Shown here: piece by piece, positions 53,107-62,069 of the stretch
How the letters are laid out: each line of letters opens with the position of its first letter
Position numbering within the stretch: the stretch's first letter is position 1
DNA from: Variovorax paradoxus
Lineage (GTDB): Bacteria; Pseudomonadota; Gammaproteobacteria; Burkholderiales; Burkholderiaceae_C
Length of the DNA stretch: 64,000 bases
Assembly: GCF_018614955.1 (NCBI RefSeq)
Contig: NZ_JAGGNV010000015.1
Span: 62,001 to 126,000, forward strand
Direction: 5' to 3'
Notes under the pieces: generated by a model
Seen by the model: the letters and a program-made list of their open reading frames with translations, nothing else
The model's database searches: none
What the model was told of the DNA's origin: nothing
Translations under genes and position numbers: made by a program

Positions 53107-54102
53107 ATGACTTCGCTGCCCCTGATCGACATCGCGCCGCTGGCCGCATCGACGCGCGAGCGCAGCGCGGTCGCCGCACAGATCGGCGAGGCCTGCCGCG
53201 CGCACGGCTTCTTCTACGTCACCAGCCACGGCATCGACCCGGCGCTGACGCAGCGCCTCGAAGACCTGAGCCGGGCCTTCTTCGCGCTGGACGAAGCGAC
53301 CAAGATGCAATGGCGCATGGAGCTCGGCGGACGCGCCTGGCGCGGCTATTTCCCGGTCGCGGGAGAACTCACCTCGGGCCGGCCCGATTGGAAGGAAGGG
53401 CTCTACCTCGGCACCGAACTGCCGGACGACGACCCGCTGGTGCTGGCGCGCACGCCGGTGCACGGGCGCAACCTGTTTCCCGATCTGCCCGGCTTCAAGA
53501 CCGCGATCCTCGACTACATGCAGGCTGCTACGCGCCTCGGCCACACGCTGATGGAAGGCATCGCGTTGAGCCTGGGCCTCGACGCCTCCTACTTCGCCGA
53601 GCGCTACACGGCCGACCCGCTGATCCTGTTTCGCATCTTCAACTACCCGACGCAGCCGGTGCCTGCGAACCTCGACGTGCAATGGGGCGTGGGCGAGCAC
53701 ACCGACTACGGCCTGCTCACCATCCTGCGGCAGGACGACATCGGCGGCCTGCAGGTGCGCACGGGCCAGGGCTGGATCGATGCCACGCCGGTGCCCGATG
53801 CCTTCGTCATCAACATCGGCGACATGCTCGACCGCATGACCGGCGGCCTCTACCGCTCGACGCCGCACCGCGTGGTGCGCAACACCTCGGGCCGCGACCG
53901 GCTCTCGTTCCCGCTCTTCTTCGATCCCAACTTCCACGCGCGCGTGCGGCCGATCGAAAACCTGCCGAAGCCCGCCGTGGTCGACGACAGCGCCACGCGC
54001 TGGGACCGCGCCAACGTGCATGCCTTCAACGGCATCTATGGCGACTACCTGCTCGACAAGGTGTCGAAGGTGTTTCCGCAACTGCGCAGCGCGGTGCTGT
54101 AG
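53107..54102 (+). CDS. Isopenicillin N synthase-like 2-oxoglutarate/Fe(II)-type oxygenase
   Basis: A 331-residue jelly-roll oxygenase. The N-terminal D-I-A-P-L and A-C-R-A-H-G-F-F-Y-V-T-S-H-G blocks are diagnostic of the family. The iron ligands are the His and Asp of G-E-H-T-D-Y-G and the His of S-T-P-H-R-V. The R-L-S-F-P-L-F-F-D-P strand supplies the co-substrate carboxylate contact. An in-frame ATG at 53080 would add 9 residues and overlap the ATPase gene by 11 bases. It lies 16 bases after the ATPase gene, suggesting it oxidises the imported compound. The substrate is unknown. Confidence 0.87.
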   Translation: MTSLPLIDIAPLAASTRERSAVAAQIGEACRAHGFFYVTSHGIDPALTQRLEDLSRAFFALDEATKMQWRMELGGRAWRGYFPVAGELTSGRPDWKEGLYLGTELPDDDPLVLARTPVHGRNLFPDLPGFKTAILDYMQAATRLGHTLMEGIALSLGLDASYFAERYTADPLILFRIFNYPTQPVPANLDVQWGVGEHTDYGLLTILRQDDIGGLQVRTGQGWIDATPVPDAFVINIGDMLDRMTGGLYRSTPHRVVRNTSGRDRLSFPLFFDPNFHARVRPIENLPKPAVVDDSATRWDRANVHAFNGIYGDYLLDKVSKVFPQLRSAVL

Positions 54103-54124
54103 ACGCGCCGCGGCAATCCGGCCC

Positions 54125-55312
54125 TCAGATCTTCGCCAGCGCCTGCTGCAGGTCGCTGCGCAGATCGTCCAGGTCTTCCACGCCCACCGACAGCCGCACC
54201 AGCCCATCGCCGATGCCCAGCCGCGCGCGCGTCTCGGCCGGGATGGTGGCGTGGGTCATGATGGCCGGGTGCTCGATCAGGCTTTCGACGCCGCCCAGGC
54301 TCTCGGCCAGCGAGAAGACCTGCACCGCCTCGAGAAAGCGCCGCGTGCCGGCCAGGTCGGTTCGCAGGTCGATCGAGATCATGCCGCCGAAGCCCTCCAT
54401 CTGGCGCCGGGCCAGCTCGTGCTGCGGATGCGAAGGCAGGCCCGGGTAGTGCACCCGCGCGACCTGCGGCTGCCGTTCGAGCCACTGCGCCAGCACCAGC
54501 GCGCTGCTGCAATGCCGCTCCATGCGCAGCGCCAGCGTCTTCACGCCGCGCAGCGTGAGGAAGCTGTCGAAGGGGCCCGCGATCGCACCCACCGAGTTCT
54601 GCAGGAAGCCCAGGCGCTCGCGCAGCGCCTCGTGCCGCGCTTCCCGGCCGACGATGGCGACGCCGCCGATCACGTCCGAATGGCCGTTCAGGTACTTGGT
54701 GGTCGAGTGCACCACGACGTCGAAGCCCGCCTCCAGCGGACGCTGCACCCACGGACTCGCGAAGGTGTTGTCGGCCACGCTCAGGATGTCGCGTTCGCGG
54801 CAGATCTCGGCGATGGCGCGCAGGTCGGCCAGGCGCAGCAGAGGATTGGTCGGCGTCTCGACCCAGACCATGCGCGTGTCCGGCTGCAGCGCGGCGACAA
54901 GCCGGGCGGGATCGGTGAGGTCGACGAAGCTGAAGCGATGCCCCGCGCTGCGCGCACGCACGCGCTCGAACAGGCGGAAGGTGCCGCCATAGACGTCGTC
55001 GCCAGAGACGATGTGCGAATTGGCGTCCAGCAGCTCGAGCGTGGTCGAGATCGCGGCCAGGCCGGAGGCGAAGGCGAAGGCCGCCGAGCCGCCTTCGAGG
55101 TCGGCGATGCAGCGCTCCAGCGACCAGCGCGTGGGGTTGTGCGAGCGGCCGTAATCCAGCCCCTTGTGCACGCCGGGGCTCTGCTGCACATAGGTCGAGG
55201 TCGCGTAGATGGGCGTCATGATCGCGCCGGTCGACGGGTCGGGCGACTGGCCGGCATGGATCACGCGGGTGGCGAAACCCCTCTTCGGGGTGTTGGATGG
55301 GTCCTGGCTCAT
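54125..55312 (-). CDS. Cystathionine gamma-lyase/gamma-synthase family PLP enzyme
   Basis: A 395-residue Cys/Met metabolism PLP enzyme. The Schiff-base lysine is Lys206 in H-S-T-T-K-Y-L-N-G-H-S-D. The S-G-D-D-V-Y-G-G-T and V-E-T-P-T-N-P blocks and the late S-L-G-G-V-E-S-L-I-E-H-P-A are family marks. Pairing with cystathionine beta-synthase, which overlaps it by four bases, argues for gamma-lyase, the second step of reverse transsulfuration (cystathionine to cysteine). Gamma-synthase or homoserine sulfhydrylase activity cannot be excluded from sequence alone. Confidence 0.88.
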   Translation of the reverse strand: MSQDPSNTPKRGFATRVIHAGQSPDPSTGAIMTPIYATSTYVQQSPGVHKGLDYGRSHNPTRWSLERCIADLEGGSAAFAFASGLAAISTTLELLDANSHIVSGDDVYGGTFRLFERVRARSAGHRFSFVDLTDPARLVAALQPDTRMVWVETPTNPLLRLADLRAIAEICRERDILSVADNTFASPWVQRPLEAGFDVVVHSTTKYLNGHSDVIGGVAIVGREARHEALRERLGFLQNSVGAIAGPFDSFLTLRGVKTLALRMERHCSSALVLAQWLERQPQVARVHYPGLPSHPQHELARRQMEGFGGMISIDLRTDLAGTRRFLEAVQVFSLAESLGGVESLIEHPAIMTHATIPAETRARLGIGDGLVRLSVGVEDLDDLRSDLQQALAKI

Positions 55313-56682
55313 TTCAAGCTTCTCCGCAGGTGATTCAGCAGATCGACACGCGTGATGAGGCCGTGGAATCCGGACTCGTCCGCGATCATGGCCACCAGGC
55401 CGCGGTCGAGCACGGCCTCGAGCTCGGCCAGGCTCGCACTGGACGGCAGGGTCTCGGGCACATCGGTCATCGCGCTCTGCACGTTCGAACGAAAGCGGCC
55501 GGCGTCCGCATGCACGGCCAGCAGCAGATCGGATTCGTCGATCACGCCGACCAGCTGCTCGCCTGCGAGCACCGGCAACTGCGACACGTCGGCCAGCCGC
55601 ATGCGCTGGAAGGCGGTGAGCAGTGTGTCCTCGGGGCCGACGCTGATCACGCTGCCGTCCTCGAAGCGGCGCGAGACCACGTCGCGCAGATCGCGATGGC
55701 GCTCGCGCACGAGCAGGCCCTGGTCGAGCATCCACTGGTCGTTGTAGACCTTCGAGAGATAGCGCGTGCCGGTGTCGCAGACGAAGGTCACGACGCGCAG
55801 CGCCTTGGTCTGCGCGCGGCAGAAGCGCAGCGCCGCGGCCAGCAGCGTGCCGGTGGAGGAGCCGCCAAGGATGCCCTCGGCCCGCAGCAGCTCGCGCGCG
55901 GTGCCGAAGCTTTCCTCGTCGCTGATCGAATAAGCATGCTTCACGCCGGAGAGATCGGCGATGCCCGGGATGAAGTCTTCGCCGATGCCTTCGACCGCCC
56001 ACGAGCCGGCCTCGCCCACCTTGCCGCTTCGCGTGTACTCCGCGACCACCGAGCCCGCCGGGTCGGCCAGCACGAAGAAGAGCTGCGGCTGCAGCGCGCG
56101 GAAGTAGCGCGTGAGCCCGGTGATGGTGCCGCCCGAGCCGACGCCGACCACGATCGCATCCACGTCGTGGCCGCATTGCTGCCAGATCTCGGGGCCGGTG
56201 CTGGACTGGTGCGCGAGCGGGTTGTCGGGATTGTTGAACTGGTCGGCGAAGAAGGCGCCGGGGATCTCCGCGGCAAGCCGCGCGGCATAGTCCTGGTAGT
56301 AGTCGGGATGGCCCTTGCCCACGTCCGAGCGCGTGGTGTGCACCTCGGCGCCGAGCGCCTTGAGGTGCAGCACCTTCTCGGTCGACATCTTGTCGGGCAC
56401 CACCAGCACCACGCGGTAGCCCTTGGCGCGCGCCACCAGCGCCAGGCCGAGGCCGGTGTTGCCGGCCGTCGCCTCGACCACCGTGCCGCCGGATTGCAAG
56501 CGCCCGTCGCGCTCGGCCGCATCGATCATCGCCAGGCCGACGCGGTCCTTGATGGAGCCGCCGGGATTCTGCGACTCGAGCTTGAGGAACAGCGTGCAGA
56601 GGCCGGTGTCCAGCCGCGTGACCTGCACCAGCGGCGTGTTGCCGATCAGGTCCAGCACCGCGGGTCGGGTTTCAGTCGTCAT
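55309..56682 (-). CDS. Cystathionine beta-synthase with C-terminal CBS domains
   Basis: A 457-residue enzyme that joins homocysteine and serine. The PLP lysine is Lys45 in G-G-S-I-K-D-R, with the phosphate loop V-G-S-G-G-T-I-T-G. The G-N-T-P-L-V and T-A-G-N-T-G blocks are normal. Residues about 330-455 are a CBS-domain pair (for example P-V-L-A-G-E-Q-L-V-G-V-I-D-E-S-D-L-L), which in animals binds SAM. Unlike the human enzyme there is no N-terminal heme-binding region. It overlaps the gamma-lyase gene and is transcribed first. Confidence 0.9.
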   Translation of the reverse strand: MTTETRPAVLDLIGNTPLVQVTRLDTGLCTLFLKLESQNPGGSIKDRVGLAMIDAAERDGRLQSGGTVVEATAGNTGLGLALVARAKGYRVVLVVPDKMSTEKVLHLKALGAEVHTTRSDVGKGHPDYYQDYAARLAAEIPGAFFADQFNNPDNPLAHQSSTGPEIWQQCGHDVDAIVVGVGSGGTITGLTRYFRALQPQLFFVLADPAGSVVAEYTRSGKVGEAGSWAVEGIGEDFIPGIADLSGVKHAYSISDEESFGTARELLRAEGILGGSSTGTLLAAALRFCRAQTKALRVVTFVCDTGTRYLSKVYNDQWMLDQGLLVRERHRDLRDVVSRRFEDGSVISVGPEDTLLTAFQRMRLADVSQLPVLAGEQLVGVIDESDLLLAVHADAGRFRSNVQSAMTDVPETLPSSASLAELEAVLDRGLVAMIADESGFHGLITRVDLLNHLRRSLK

Positions 56683-56726
56683 GTCGTCCACCTTGTGCAG
56701 TCGACATGATCGTAGTCGCCCCGCGC

Positions 56727-59243
56727 CTACTCCGCTGCCCGCCGCAGCGTGTCGACCACCGGCCGGCGCAGCACTTCGCGCAGACCCCACCAGCCGGCCG
56801 CGAGCGCGAGCACGGCGCCGGCCAGCGAGCCGGCGATCGGCACCAGCGGCGAAGCGGTCCAGGTGAAGTCGAACACATAGCGCGCCAGGCCCCAGCCGAT
56901 CAGCGAGGCGACGATGCTTGCCAGGAAGCCGGCCAGCAGGCCCACGCCCACGAGCTCGGCGCGCTGCACCTGGCGCAGCAGGCTGCCGCGCGCGCCGACG
57001 GCGCGCATCACGGCAAATTCGCGCGCGCGCTCCTCGCGCGTGGCGGTGACGGCCGCGAACAGCACCACGAGGCCGGCCGCGAGCGTGAAGCCGAACAGGA
57101 ACTCCACCGCGCGGATCACCTGGTCCAGCACGCGCTGCACCTGGCCGATGGTGGCGCTCATGTCGACGTTGGTCACGTTGGGGTAGCTGCGCACCAGCGC
57201 GTTGTCGAAGCCCTTCACGTCCGGCGCGCGGAACGCGCCCATGTAGGTGACGGGCACCTCGGGCAGCGCATCCACCGTGTACATGACGAAGAAGTTGGCA
57301 TGCAGCGAACCCCAGTCGACCTTGCGCAAGGAGGTGATGCGCGCATCGTTCTGCATGCCGCCGATGTCGAATCGCAGGCTGTCGCCGAGCTTCATCCCCA
57401 GGGTCTCGGCCAGCCCTTCCTCGACGCTCAGCTCGCCCGCGGCGCCGGGCTTCCACGCGCCGGCCGTTACGACGTTGTGCGCCGGCGCCTCGGCGCTGGT
57501 GCTGAGGTTGAACTCGCGGTCGACCAGCCGCTTCGCGCGGTCGTCCACGTAGTCGTCGGGCGAGACCGACTTGCCGTTGATGGCGACCAGGCGCCCGCGG
57601 ATCATGGGATACCAGTCGAACTTCCGCACGCCGTTGTCGCGCAGGGTCTTCTGGAAGCTCTCGCTCTGGTCGGGCATGACGTTGATCACGAAGCGGTTCG
57701 GCGCGTCGGGCGGCGTCGCCTTGCGCCAGCTCGCCACGAGATCGGTGCGCAGCAGCACCAGCAGGATCAGCGCCAGCAGGCCCACCGCCAGCGCGCTGAC
57801 CTGCACCACCGCATAGGCCGGCCGCGCCGAGATCTGGCGCGTGGCCAGCACCAGCCAGCGCGGCGCGGTCGATTCGTTGACGCTGCGGCGCAAGAGCAGC
57901 ACCGCGACCCAGCTCAGGAGCGCGAACACCGCCACCGCCGCCGCGAAGCCGCCGACCGCGATCAGCCCCAGCTTCAGGTCGCTGCTGGCCGCCACCAGCA
58001 GGGCGGCAAAGCCGGCCACGCCGAGCGCCAGCACCGCGATCGAGGCCGGCTTCAGGTTGCCGACGTCGCGCCGGATCACGCGCAGCGGCGGCACCTGTGC
58101 GAGCTGCAGCACCGGCGGCAGCCCGAAGGCGAACAGCAGCGTGAGTCCCATGCCCAGGCCGAAGGCGACGGGCCAGAAGGTGGCCGCGGGCAGCGCGGTC
58201 TCGACCAGGCCCGCGAGCAGCAGCACGAAGACATAGTGCACGCTGTAGCCGATGGCGACGCCGAGCATGCTGGCGAAGAGGCCGATGGCGGCGAACTCGA
58301 AGGCATAGGCCTGCGCGATGGTGCGCTGGCTCTGGCCCAGCACGCGCAGCATGGCGCAATCGTCGAGATGGCTGGCCGCGAAGCCGCGCGCAGCCAGCGC
58401 CACCGCCACGGCCGACAGGAGCGCCGCCAGCAGCGCCACCAGGTTCAGGAATTTCTCGGCGCGGTCCAGCGTCTGGCGCATCTCGGGGCGGCCGCTTTCG
58501 AAGGAGTCGAGGCGCAGGCCGCGCAGCTCGCCCTTCTTGATCGCCGCATCGGCCCAGTCGCTGAAGGTCTTGACGGCGCGGTCCTCGCCGGCCACGGCGA
58601 AGCGGTAGCTGACGCGGCTGGCCGGTTGCACGAGGCCGGTGCGCGGCACGTCGGCCTGGTTGAGCATCACGCGCGGCGCGAAGCTCATGAAGCCGGCGCC
58701 GCGGTCGGGCTCGAACGTGATCACGCGCGCGATGCGCAGGCCGGCGTCGCCCAGGAGCAGCGTGTCGCCCTCCTTGAGCGCCAGCGATTCGAGCAGCGAC
58801 GCATCGACCCAGGCTTCGCCCGGCGCCGGCACGTCCCGCGTCGGCCGGCCCGGCATGCCGGGCTCGGTGCTCACCTGCAGGCTGCCGCGCAGCGGATAGC
58901 CGTCCTCCACCGCCTTGAGCGCAACCAGCTTGCTGGCGCCGCCCTGCTCTTCGCTCGCGCGCGCCATGGTCGGAAAACCATAGGTGCTCGCGTCCTGCAG
59001 GCCGAGTGCGCGTGCGCGCTCGACGAAAGCCTTCGGCGTCGGGTTGTCGCTCGCCAGCACCGCGTCGCCGCCGAGCAGCTGGCGCGCATCGCGCTGCAGT
59101 CCGCCCTTGAGCCGGTCGGCGAAGAAACCGACCGCGGTGAGCGCAGCCACGGCGAGCAGCACGGCCACGATGAGGAGCCGCAGCTCGCCGGCGCGCAGGT
59201 CGCGCCAGAGGGTGCGCCAGCCTAGGCGAAGGGAAGCATTCAT
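56727..59243 (-). CDS. Large FtsX-family ABC permease (YbbP-like)
   Basis: An 838-residue membrane protein with the ten-span layout of the YbbP/MacB-related group. One span lies at about 21-40, a large extracytoplasmic domain follows (about 45-260), FtsX repeat 1 covers about 265-400, a second set of spans and large domain follow, and FtsX repeat 2 occupies the last 130 residues (A-V-T-A-T-R-E-E-R-A-R-E-F-A-V-M-R-A-V-G). Such permeases export lipids, lipoproteins or toxic fatty acids with a YbbA-type ATPase. No ATPase gene is adjacent in this window. It is 63 bases from the fdhD stop. Confidence 0.87.
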   Translation of the reverse strand: MNASLRLGWRTLWRDLRAGELRLLIVAVLLAVAALTAVGFFADRLKGGLQRDARQLLGGDAVLASDNPTPKAFVERARALGLQDASTYGFPTMARASEEQGGASKLVALKAVEDGYPLRGSLQVSTEPGMPGRPTRDVPAPGEAWVDASLLESLALKEGDTLLLGDAGLRIARVITFEPDRGAGFMSFAPRVMLNQADVPRTGLVQPASRVSYRFAVAGEDRAVKTFSDWADAAIKKGELRGLRLDSFESGRPEMRQTLDRAEKFLNLVALLAALLSAVAVALAARGFAASHLDDCAMLRVLGQSQRTIAQAYAFEFAAIGLFASMLGVAIGYSVHYVFVLLLAGLVETALPAATFWPVAFGLGMGLTLLFAFGLPPVLQLAQVPPLRVIRRDVGNLKPASIAVLALGVAGFAALLVAASSDLKLGLIAVGGFAAAVAVFALLSWVAVLLLRRSVNESTAPRWLVLATRQISARPAYAVVQVSALAVGLLALILLVLLRTDLVASWRKATPPDAPNRFVINVMPDQSESFQKTLRDNGVRKFDWYPMIRGRLVAINGKSVSPDDYVDDRAKRLVDREFNLSTSAEAPAHNVVTAGAWKPGAAGELSVEEGLAETLGMKLGDSLRFDIGGMQNDARITSLRKVDWGSLHANFFVMYTVDALPEVPVTYMGAFRAPDVKGFDNALVRSYPNVTNVDMSATIGQVQRVLDQVIRAVEFLFGFTLAAGLVVLFAAVTATREERAREFAVMRAVGARGSLLRQVQRAELVGVGLLAGFLASIVASLIGWGLARYVFDFTWTASPLVPIAGSLAGAVLALAAGWWGLREVLRRPVVDTLRRAAE

Positions 59244-59307
59244 GGGTTGGGGTCTCGACAGACCCTCGACGATAGCCGAGGCGGCACGCCCGGCCAAACC
59301 GAAGGGC

Positions 59308-60180
59308 TTAAGCTGGAGCGCGCGCGCCCGCGAGTTCAGGCTGAAGCGCCAGCCGCTCGGCCCCCGCATAGCAGACGAAGCGCTTGTTGGTCGCGCGGCC
59401 GATCGCGCAAAGGCCGACGCGCATCGCGACCTCGTGGCCCATCTGCGTGATGCCGCTGCGCGAGACCACGATGGCCACGCCCATCTGGGCCGACTTGATC
59501 ACCATCTCGCTGGTCAAACGGCCGGTGGTGTAGAACACGCGGCCGCCCGCGAGCCTTTCTGCGGGCTGCATCGCGATCCAGCCGGCGATGGTGTCGATCG
59601 CGTTGTGGCGGCCTACATCCTCGACGAAGCATTGCATGTGCGCTTCGTCGCTGTCGCCAATGCCCAGCGTGAACAGCGCGCAGCCATGCACCGAACCGGC
59701 CGACTTGTAGGTGCTCTCCTGGAGCCGGATCACGTTGACGAGCGCATAGAGCTGCGCCTGCCGCATGCGCGTGCCGGGCAGTTCCAGCTTGTCGATGCCT
59801 GCCATCAGCTCGCCGAACACGCTGCCCTGGCCGCAGCCGGTGGTCACCACCTTCTTGGCGGTGCGTTCCTCGATGCGGTCGATGCCGGCATGCGTCTTCA
59901 CAGCGGCCGCGCCCACCTCCCAATCGACGGTGATCGATTCGACATCGGCCGCCGACTCGATGAGCCGCTGGTTCAGCAGGTAGCCCAGCACCAGCAGCTC
60001 GGGCTGGGCGCCCAGCGTCATCAGCGTGACGAGTTCGCGGCGATCGACGTAGACCGTCAGGTCGCGCTCGGCCGGGATCGAGACGACTCCGCGTTCGCCG
60101 TGCTCGTCGACGACCTCCACTTCGCGCGTGAGCTCGGCGCGGGCCGAGGTCAGGCGCGGAAGCGGCAAGGCGTGCGTCAC
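59308..60180 (-). CDS. fdhD: Formate dehydrogenase accessory sulfurtransferase FdhD
   Basis: A 290-residue protein that carries sulfur from IscS to the molybdenum cofactor of formate dehydrogenase. The H-N-A-I-D-T-I-A-G, F-Y-T-T-G-R-L-T-S-E-M and S-R-S-G-I-T blocks are typical. In E. coli FdhD the loop is C-G-x-C; here Cys116 is kept in T-G-C-G-Q-G, but the second cysteine position is Gly119. It starts with a GTG at 60180 that overlaps the stop of the periplasmic-protein gene (GTGA), making it the last gene of the formate dehydrogenase operon. Confidence 0.92.
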   Translation of the reverse strand: MTHALPLPRLTSARAELTREVEVVDEHGERGVVSIPAERDLTVYVDRRELVTLMTLGAQPELLVLGYLLNQRLIESAADVESITVDWEVGAAAVKTHAGIDRIEERTAKKVVTTGCGQGSVFGELMAGIDKLELPGTRMRQAQLYALVNVIRLQESTYKSAGSVHGCALFTLGIGDSDEAHMQCFVEDVGRHNAIDTIAGWIAMQPAERLAGGRVFYTTGRLTSEMVIKSAQMGVAIVVSRSGITQMGHEVAMRVGLCAIGRATNKRFVCYAGAERLALQPELAGARAPA

Positions 60181-60584
60181 TGCTTGGGCGTGGGATTCAC
60201 GGCCGCTGCGGGCTGGTTGGTGCTCGGCGGCGAAGACGCGTTGCCGGCCGGCGAATGGGCGCCCGACGCCTCGATCGGCTTGTCCTGCGGCGGCGTGAAG
60301 GCGAAGGGGCCCGGATCGGCGCAGGCAGGCGCGGCCGGTGCCGGCGGCAGCTGCTTGCCGGCCGCTGCCGCACTCGCACGGTACTTGGCCGCCACCTTGT
60401 CCTGCGACTGGCAGAGCTGGTAGGCGTCGACCTTGCCGGTCCATGCGGTCTTGGCGGCAGTCTCCGCAGCCTTGAGCTTGGCCTCGGGCGTGGAAGGCGG
60501 CGCCGGCAGCTTGGCGAACGCGGTGGAGGCGGCGGCCAGGCCCAGGGCCAGGGCCAGGCCGCAAACGGTCAGCATCTTCTTCAT
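60177..60584 (-). CDS. Secreted Pro/Ala-rich small protein in the formate dehydrogenase operon (135 aa)
   Basis: I do not recognise the family. Residues 1-25 are a signal peptide (M-K-K-M-L, hydrophobic core, A-F-A-K). A Lys/Ala/Thr helix follows (E-A-K-L-K-A-A-E-T-A-A-K-T-A-W), then two cysteines (Q-L-C-Q-S and P-A-C-A-D) and a disordered Pro/Ser/Asn-rich end. AAGGA precedes the ATG. It overlaps both the fdhC stop and the fdhD start by four bases, so it is translationally tied to formate dehydrogenase. It may be a periplasmic assembly or stabilising factor. Confidence 0.7.
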   Translation of the reverse strand: MKKMLTVCGLALALGLAAASTAFAKLPAPPSTPEAKLKAAETAAKTAWTGKVDAYQLCQSQDKVAAKYRASAAAAGKQLPPAPAAPACADPGPFAFTPPQDKPIEASGAHSPAGNASSPPSTNQPAAAVNPTPKQ

Positions 60585-61798
60585 GAGGGGCTTCCTTCGA
60601 CCCGGACGGTCTTCGCGGGCGCGGCGGCCGAGGCCTCGGCGCTGCGCTGGACGGGAATCTTGCCGGCAGCGATGTCGTCGTACCAGAGCTCGTGATGTTC
60701 GCGGGCCCAGGTCTCGTCGACATAGCCGTGGCGCATGGCGCTGTAGGCGCCCTTCATGCCCAGCGTGCCGATGTAGATGTGGCCCATGATCATGGCCATC
60801 ATGAGCAGCGTGGCCACCGCGTGGACCATGTGCGCGATCTGCATCTCGCCGCGCGTGTAGAGGAAGCCCGGCAGCAGCTTGTCCAGGAACAGGCCCGAGC
60901 CGGCCACGATGCTGCCGAGCACGAGGATGCCGCCCCAGAACACCACCTTCTCGCCGGCGTTGAAGCGGTGCGAAGGCACTTCCTTGCCGCCGAACAAGCC
61001 GCCGAAGTGGGCCAGCCACTTGAGGTCCATCCTCGTCGGGAAGTTGTCGCGCACGAAGGTGATGAACATCAGGATCAGCGTGACGACGAACAGCGGGCCG
61101 ACGAAGTTGTGCACCGTCTTGAGCGCATAGGTCAGCCAGCCGAACAGGGCGGCGCCGATGATGGGCAGCAGGAAGAACTTGCCGAAGGCCATCACCAGGC
61201 CCGAGACGGTCAGCGTGACGAAGGCGATCGCATTCGACCAGTGGGTGGCGCGCTCGAAGGGCGTGAAGCGCTCGATCTTGCGGCCGGTTTCGGTGCCGTG
61301 CAGGCCGATTGCGCCGCGCGTGAAATAGAAGATCGCGATCGCCAGCAGCACCACGAAGAGCAGCGCCGCGCCGTAGGGAATGATCCAGTCGTTGCGCACC
61401 TGGCGCCAGGCTTCGCCGGCGTTGGTGTAGCGCGAGCCCGGATACTGCACGAAGGGCTGGATCAGGTTGCCGGCCTCGGGCGCCTGCGCACGCGGCAGGC
61501 TGCTGTAGCCCGTCACGCCCTCGCCCACCTGCCGCCACATCGGCGCGTTGTTGCCGGGCTGCACCTTCGCGCGCTCGGCGTTGCTTTGGTTCAGGTAGTT
61601 GGGGTCAGCGCTCGCCTCGGGCTTGACCTCGAAGATGTTCTGGCTTTTGATGCCGCCGGCCTGCTGCTGCGGAGTCGCAGCGGCGGCAGGCGGCTGGGCA
61701 ACCGCGCCACCGGCGGCCGGGTTCGGCGCCTGGGCCAGGGCCGGGCCGGCAACCAGCGCGGCCATGAGGACCAGGGCGTTCAGAAGAGCCTTGTTCAT
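60581..61798 (-). CDS. Formate dehydrogenase gamma subunit, cytochrome b556
   Basis: A 405-residue membrane subunit that passes electrons from formate to quinone. It begins with a signal-like segment and a Gln/Pro/Ala-rich region of about 130 residues. Four spans then hold heme-ligand histidines: W-x-x-E-R-A-T-H-W-S-N-A-I near the first, V-H-N-F-V-G-P, and A-H-M-V-H-A-V-A-T and M-G-H-I-Y-I-G near the end. The extra N-terminal part is longer than in E. coli FdnI (about 217 residues). A GGAAGGA site precedes the ATG. It overlaps the downstream secreted-protein gene by four bases. Confidence 0.9.
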   Translation of the reverse strand: MNKALLNALVLMAALVAGPALAQAPNPAAGGAVAQPPAAAATPQQQAGGIKSQNIFEVKPEASADPNYLNQSNAERAKVQPGNNAPMWRQVGEGVTGYSSLPRAQAPEAGNLIQPFVQYPGSRYTNAGEAWRQVRNDWIIPYGAALLFVVLLAIAIFYFTRGAIGLHGTETGRKIERFTPFERATHWSNAIAFVTLTVSGLVMAFGKFFLLPIIGAALFGWLTYALKTVHNFVGPLFVVTLILMFITFVRDNFPTRMDLKWLAHFGGLFGGKEVPSHRFNAGEKVVFWGGILVLGSIVAGSGLFLDKLLPGFLYTRGEMQIAHMVHAVATLLMMAMIMGHIYIGTLGMKGAYSAMRHGYVDETWAREHHELWYDDIAAGKIPVQRSAEASAAAPAKTVRVEGSPS

Positions 61799-61814
61799 GC
61801 AGCCTTCCTTCCGC

Positions 61815-62069
61815 TCAGTTGTCTCGGACGTAGTCGTTCTGGCCGTTCTGCGCGCGCGTCTTGAGCTGCTGCTGCCAGGCGTTCTTGTCGCCGACCTGCC
61901 AACCCGACGCGGTGAATGCCGTGCCCGCGTTCTGCTGCGTGCCGGTGCCGCTCCAGGGCGCGGCATCGAGCTTGACGCCCTGGGCGTTGGTCTGCGGCTT
62001 CTCGCCGCAGGCCGCCAGCAGCACCGCGGCCGAGCCGAGCGCCATCGTCAATGCCAGTGCGCGCCTCAT
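61815..62069 (-). CDS. Small lipoprotein in the formate dehydrogenase operon (84 aa)
   Basis: The N-terminus M-R-R-A-L-A-L-T-M-A-L-G-S-A-A-V-L-L-A-A-C is a lipoprotein signal with lipobox L-A-A-C, so Cys21 would be lipid-modified. The mature 64 residues are polar, Gln/Asn/Gly-rich and have W-S-G-T-G and W-Q-Q-Q-L-K-T-R. The gene starts within the beta-subunit stop (ATGA) and lies before fdhC. No known family comes to mind; a periplasmic assembly or docking role is possible. Confidence 0.7.
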   Translation of the reverse strand: MRRALALTMALGSAAVLLAACGEKPQTNAQGVKLDAAPWSGTGTQQNAGTAFTASGWQVGDKNAWQQQLKTRAQNGQNDYVRDN

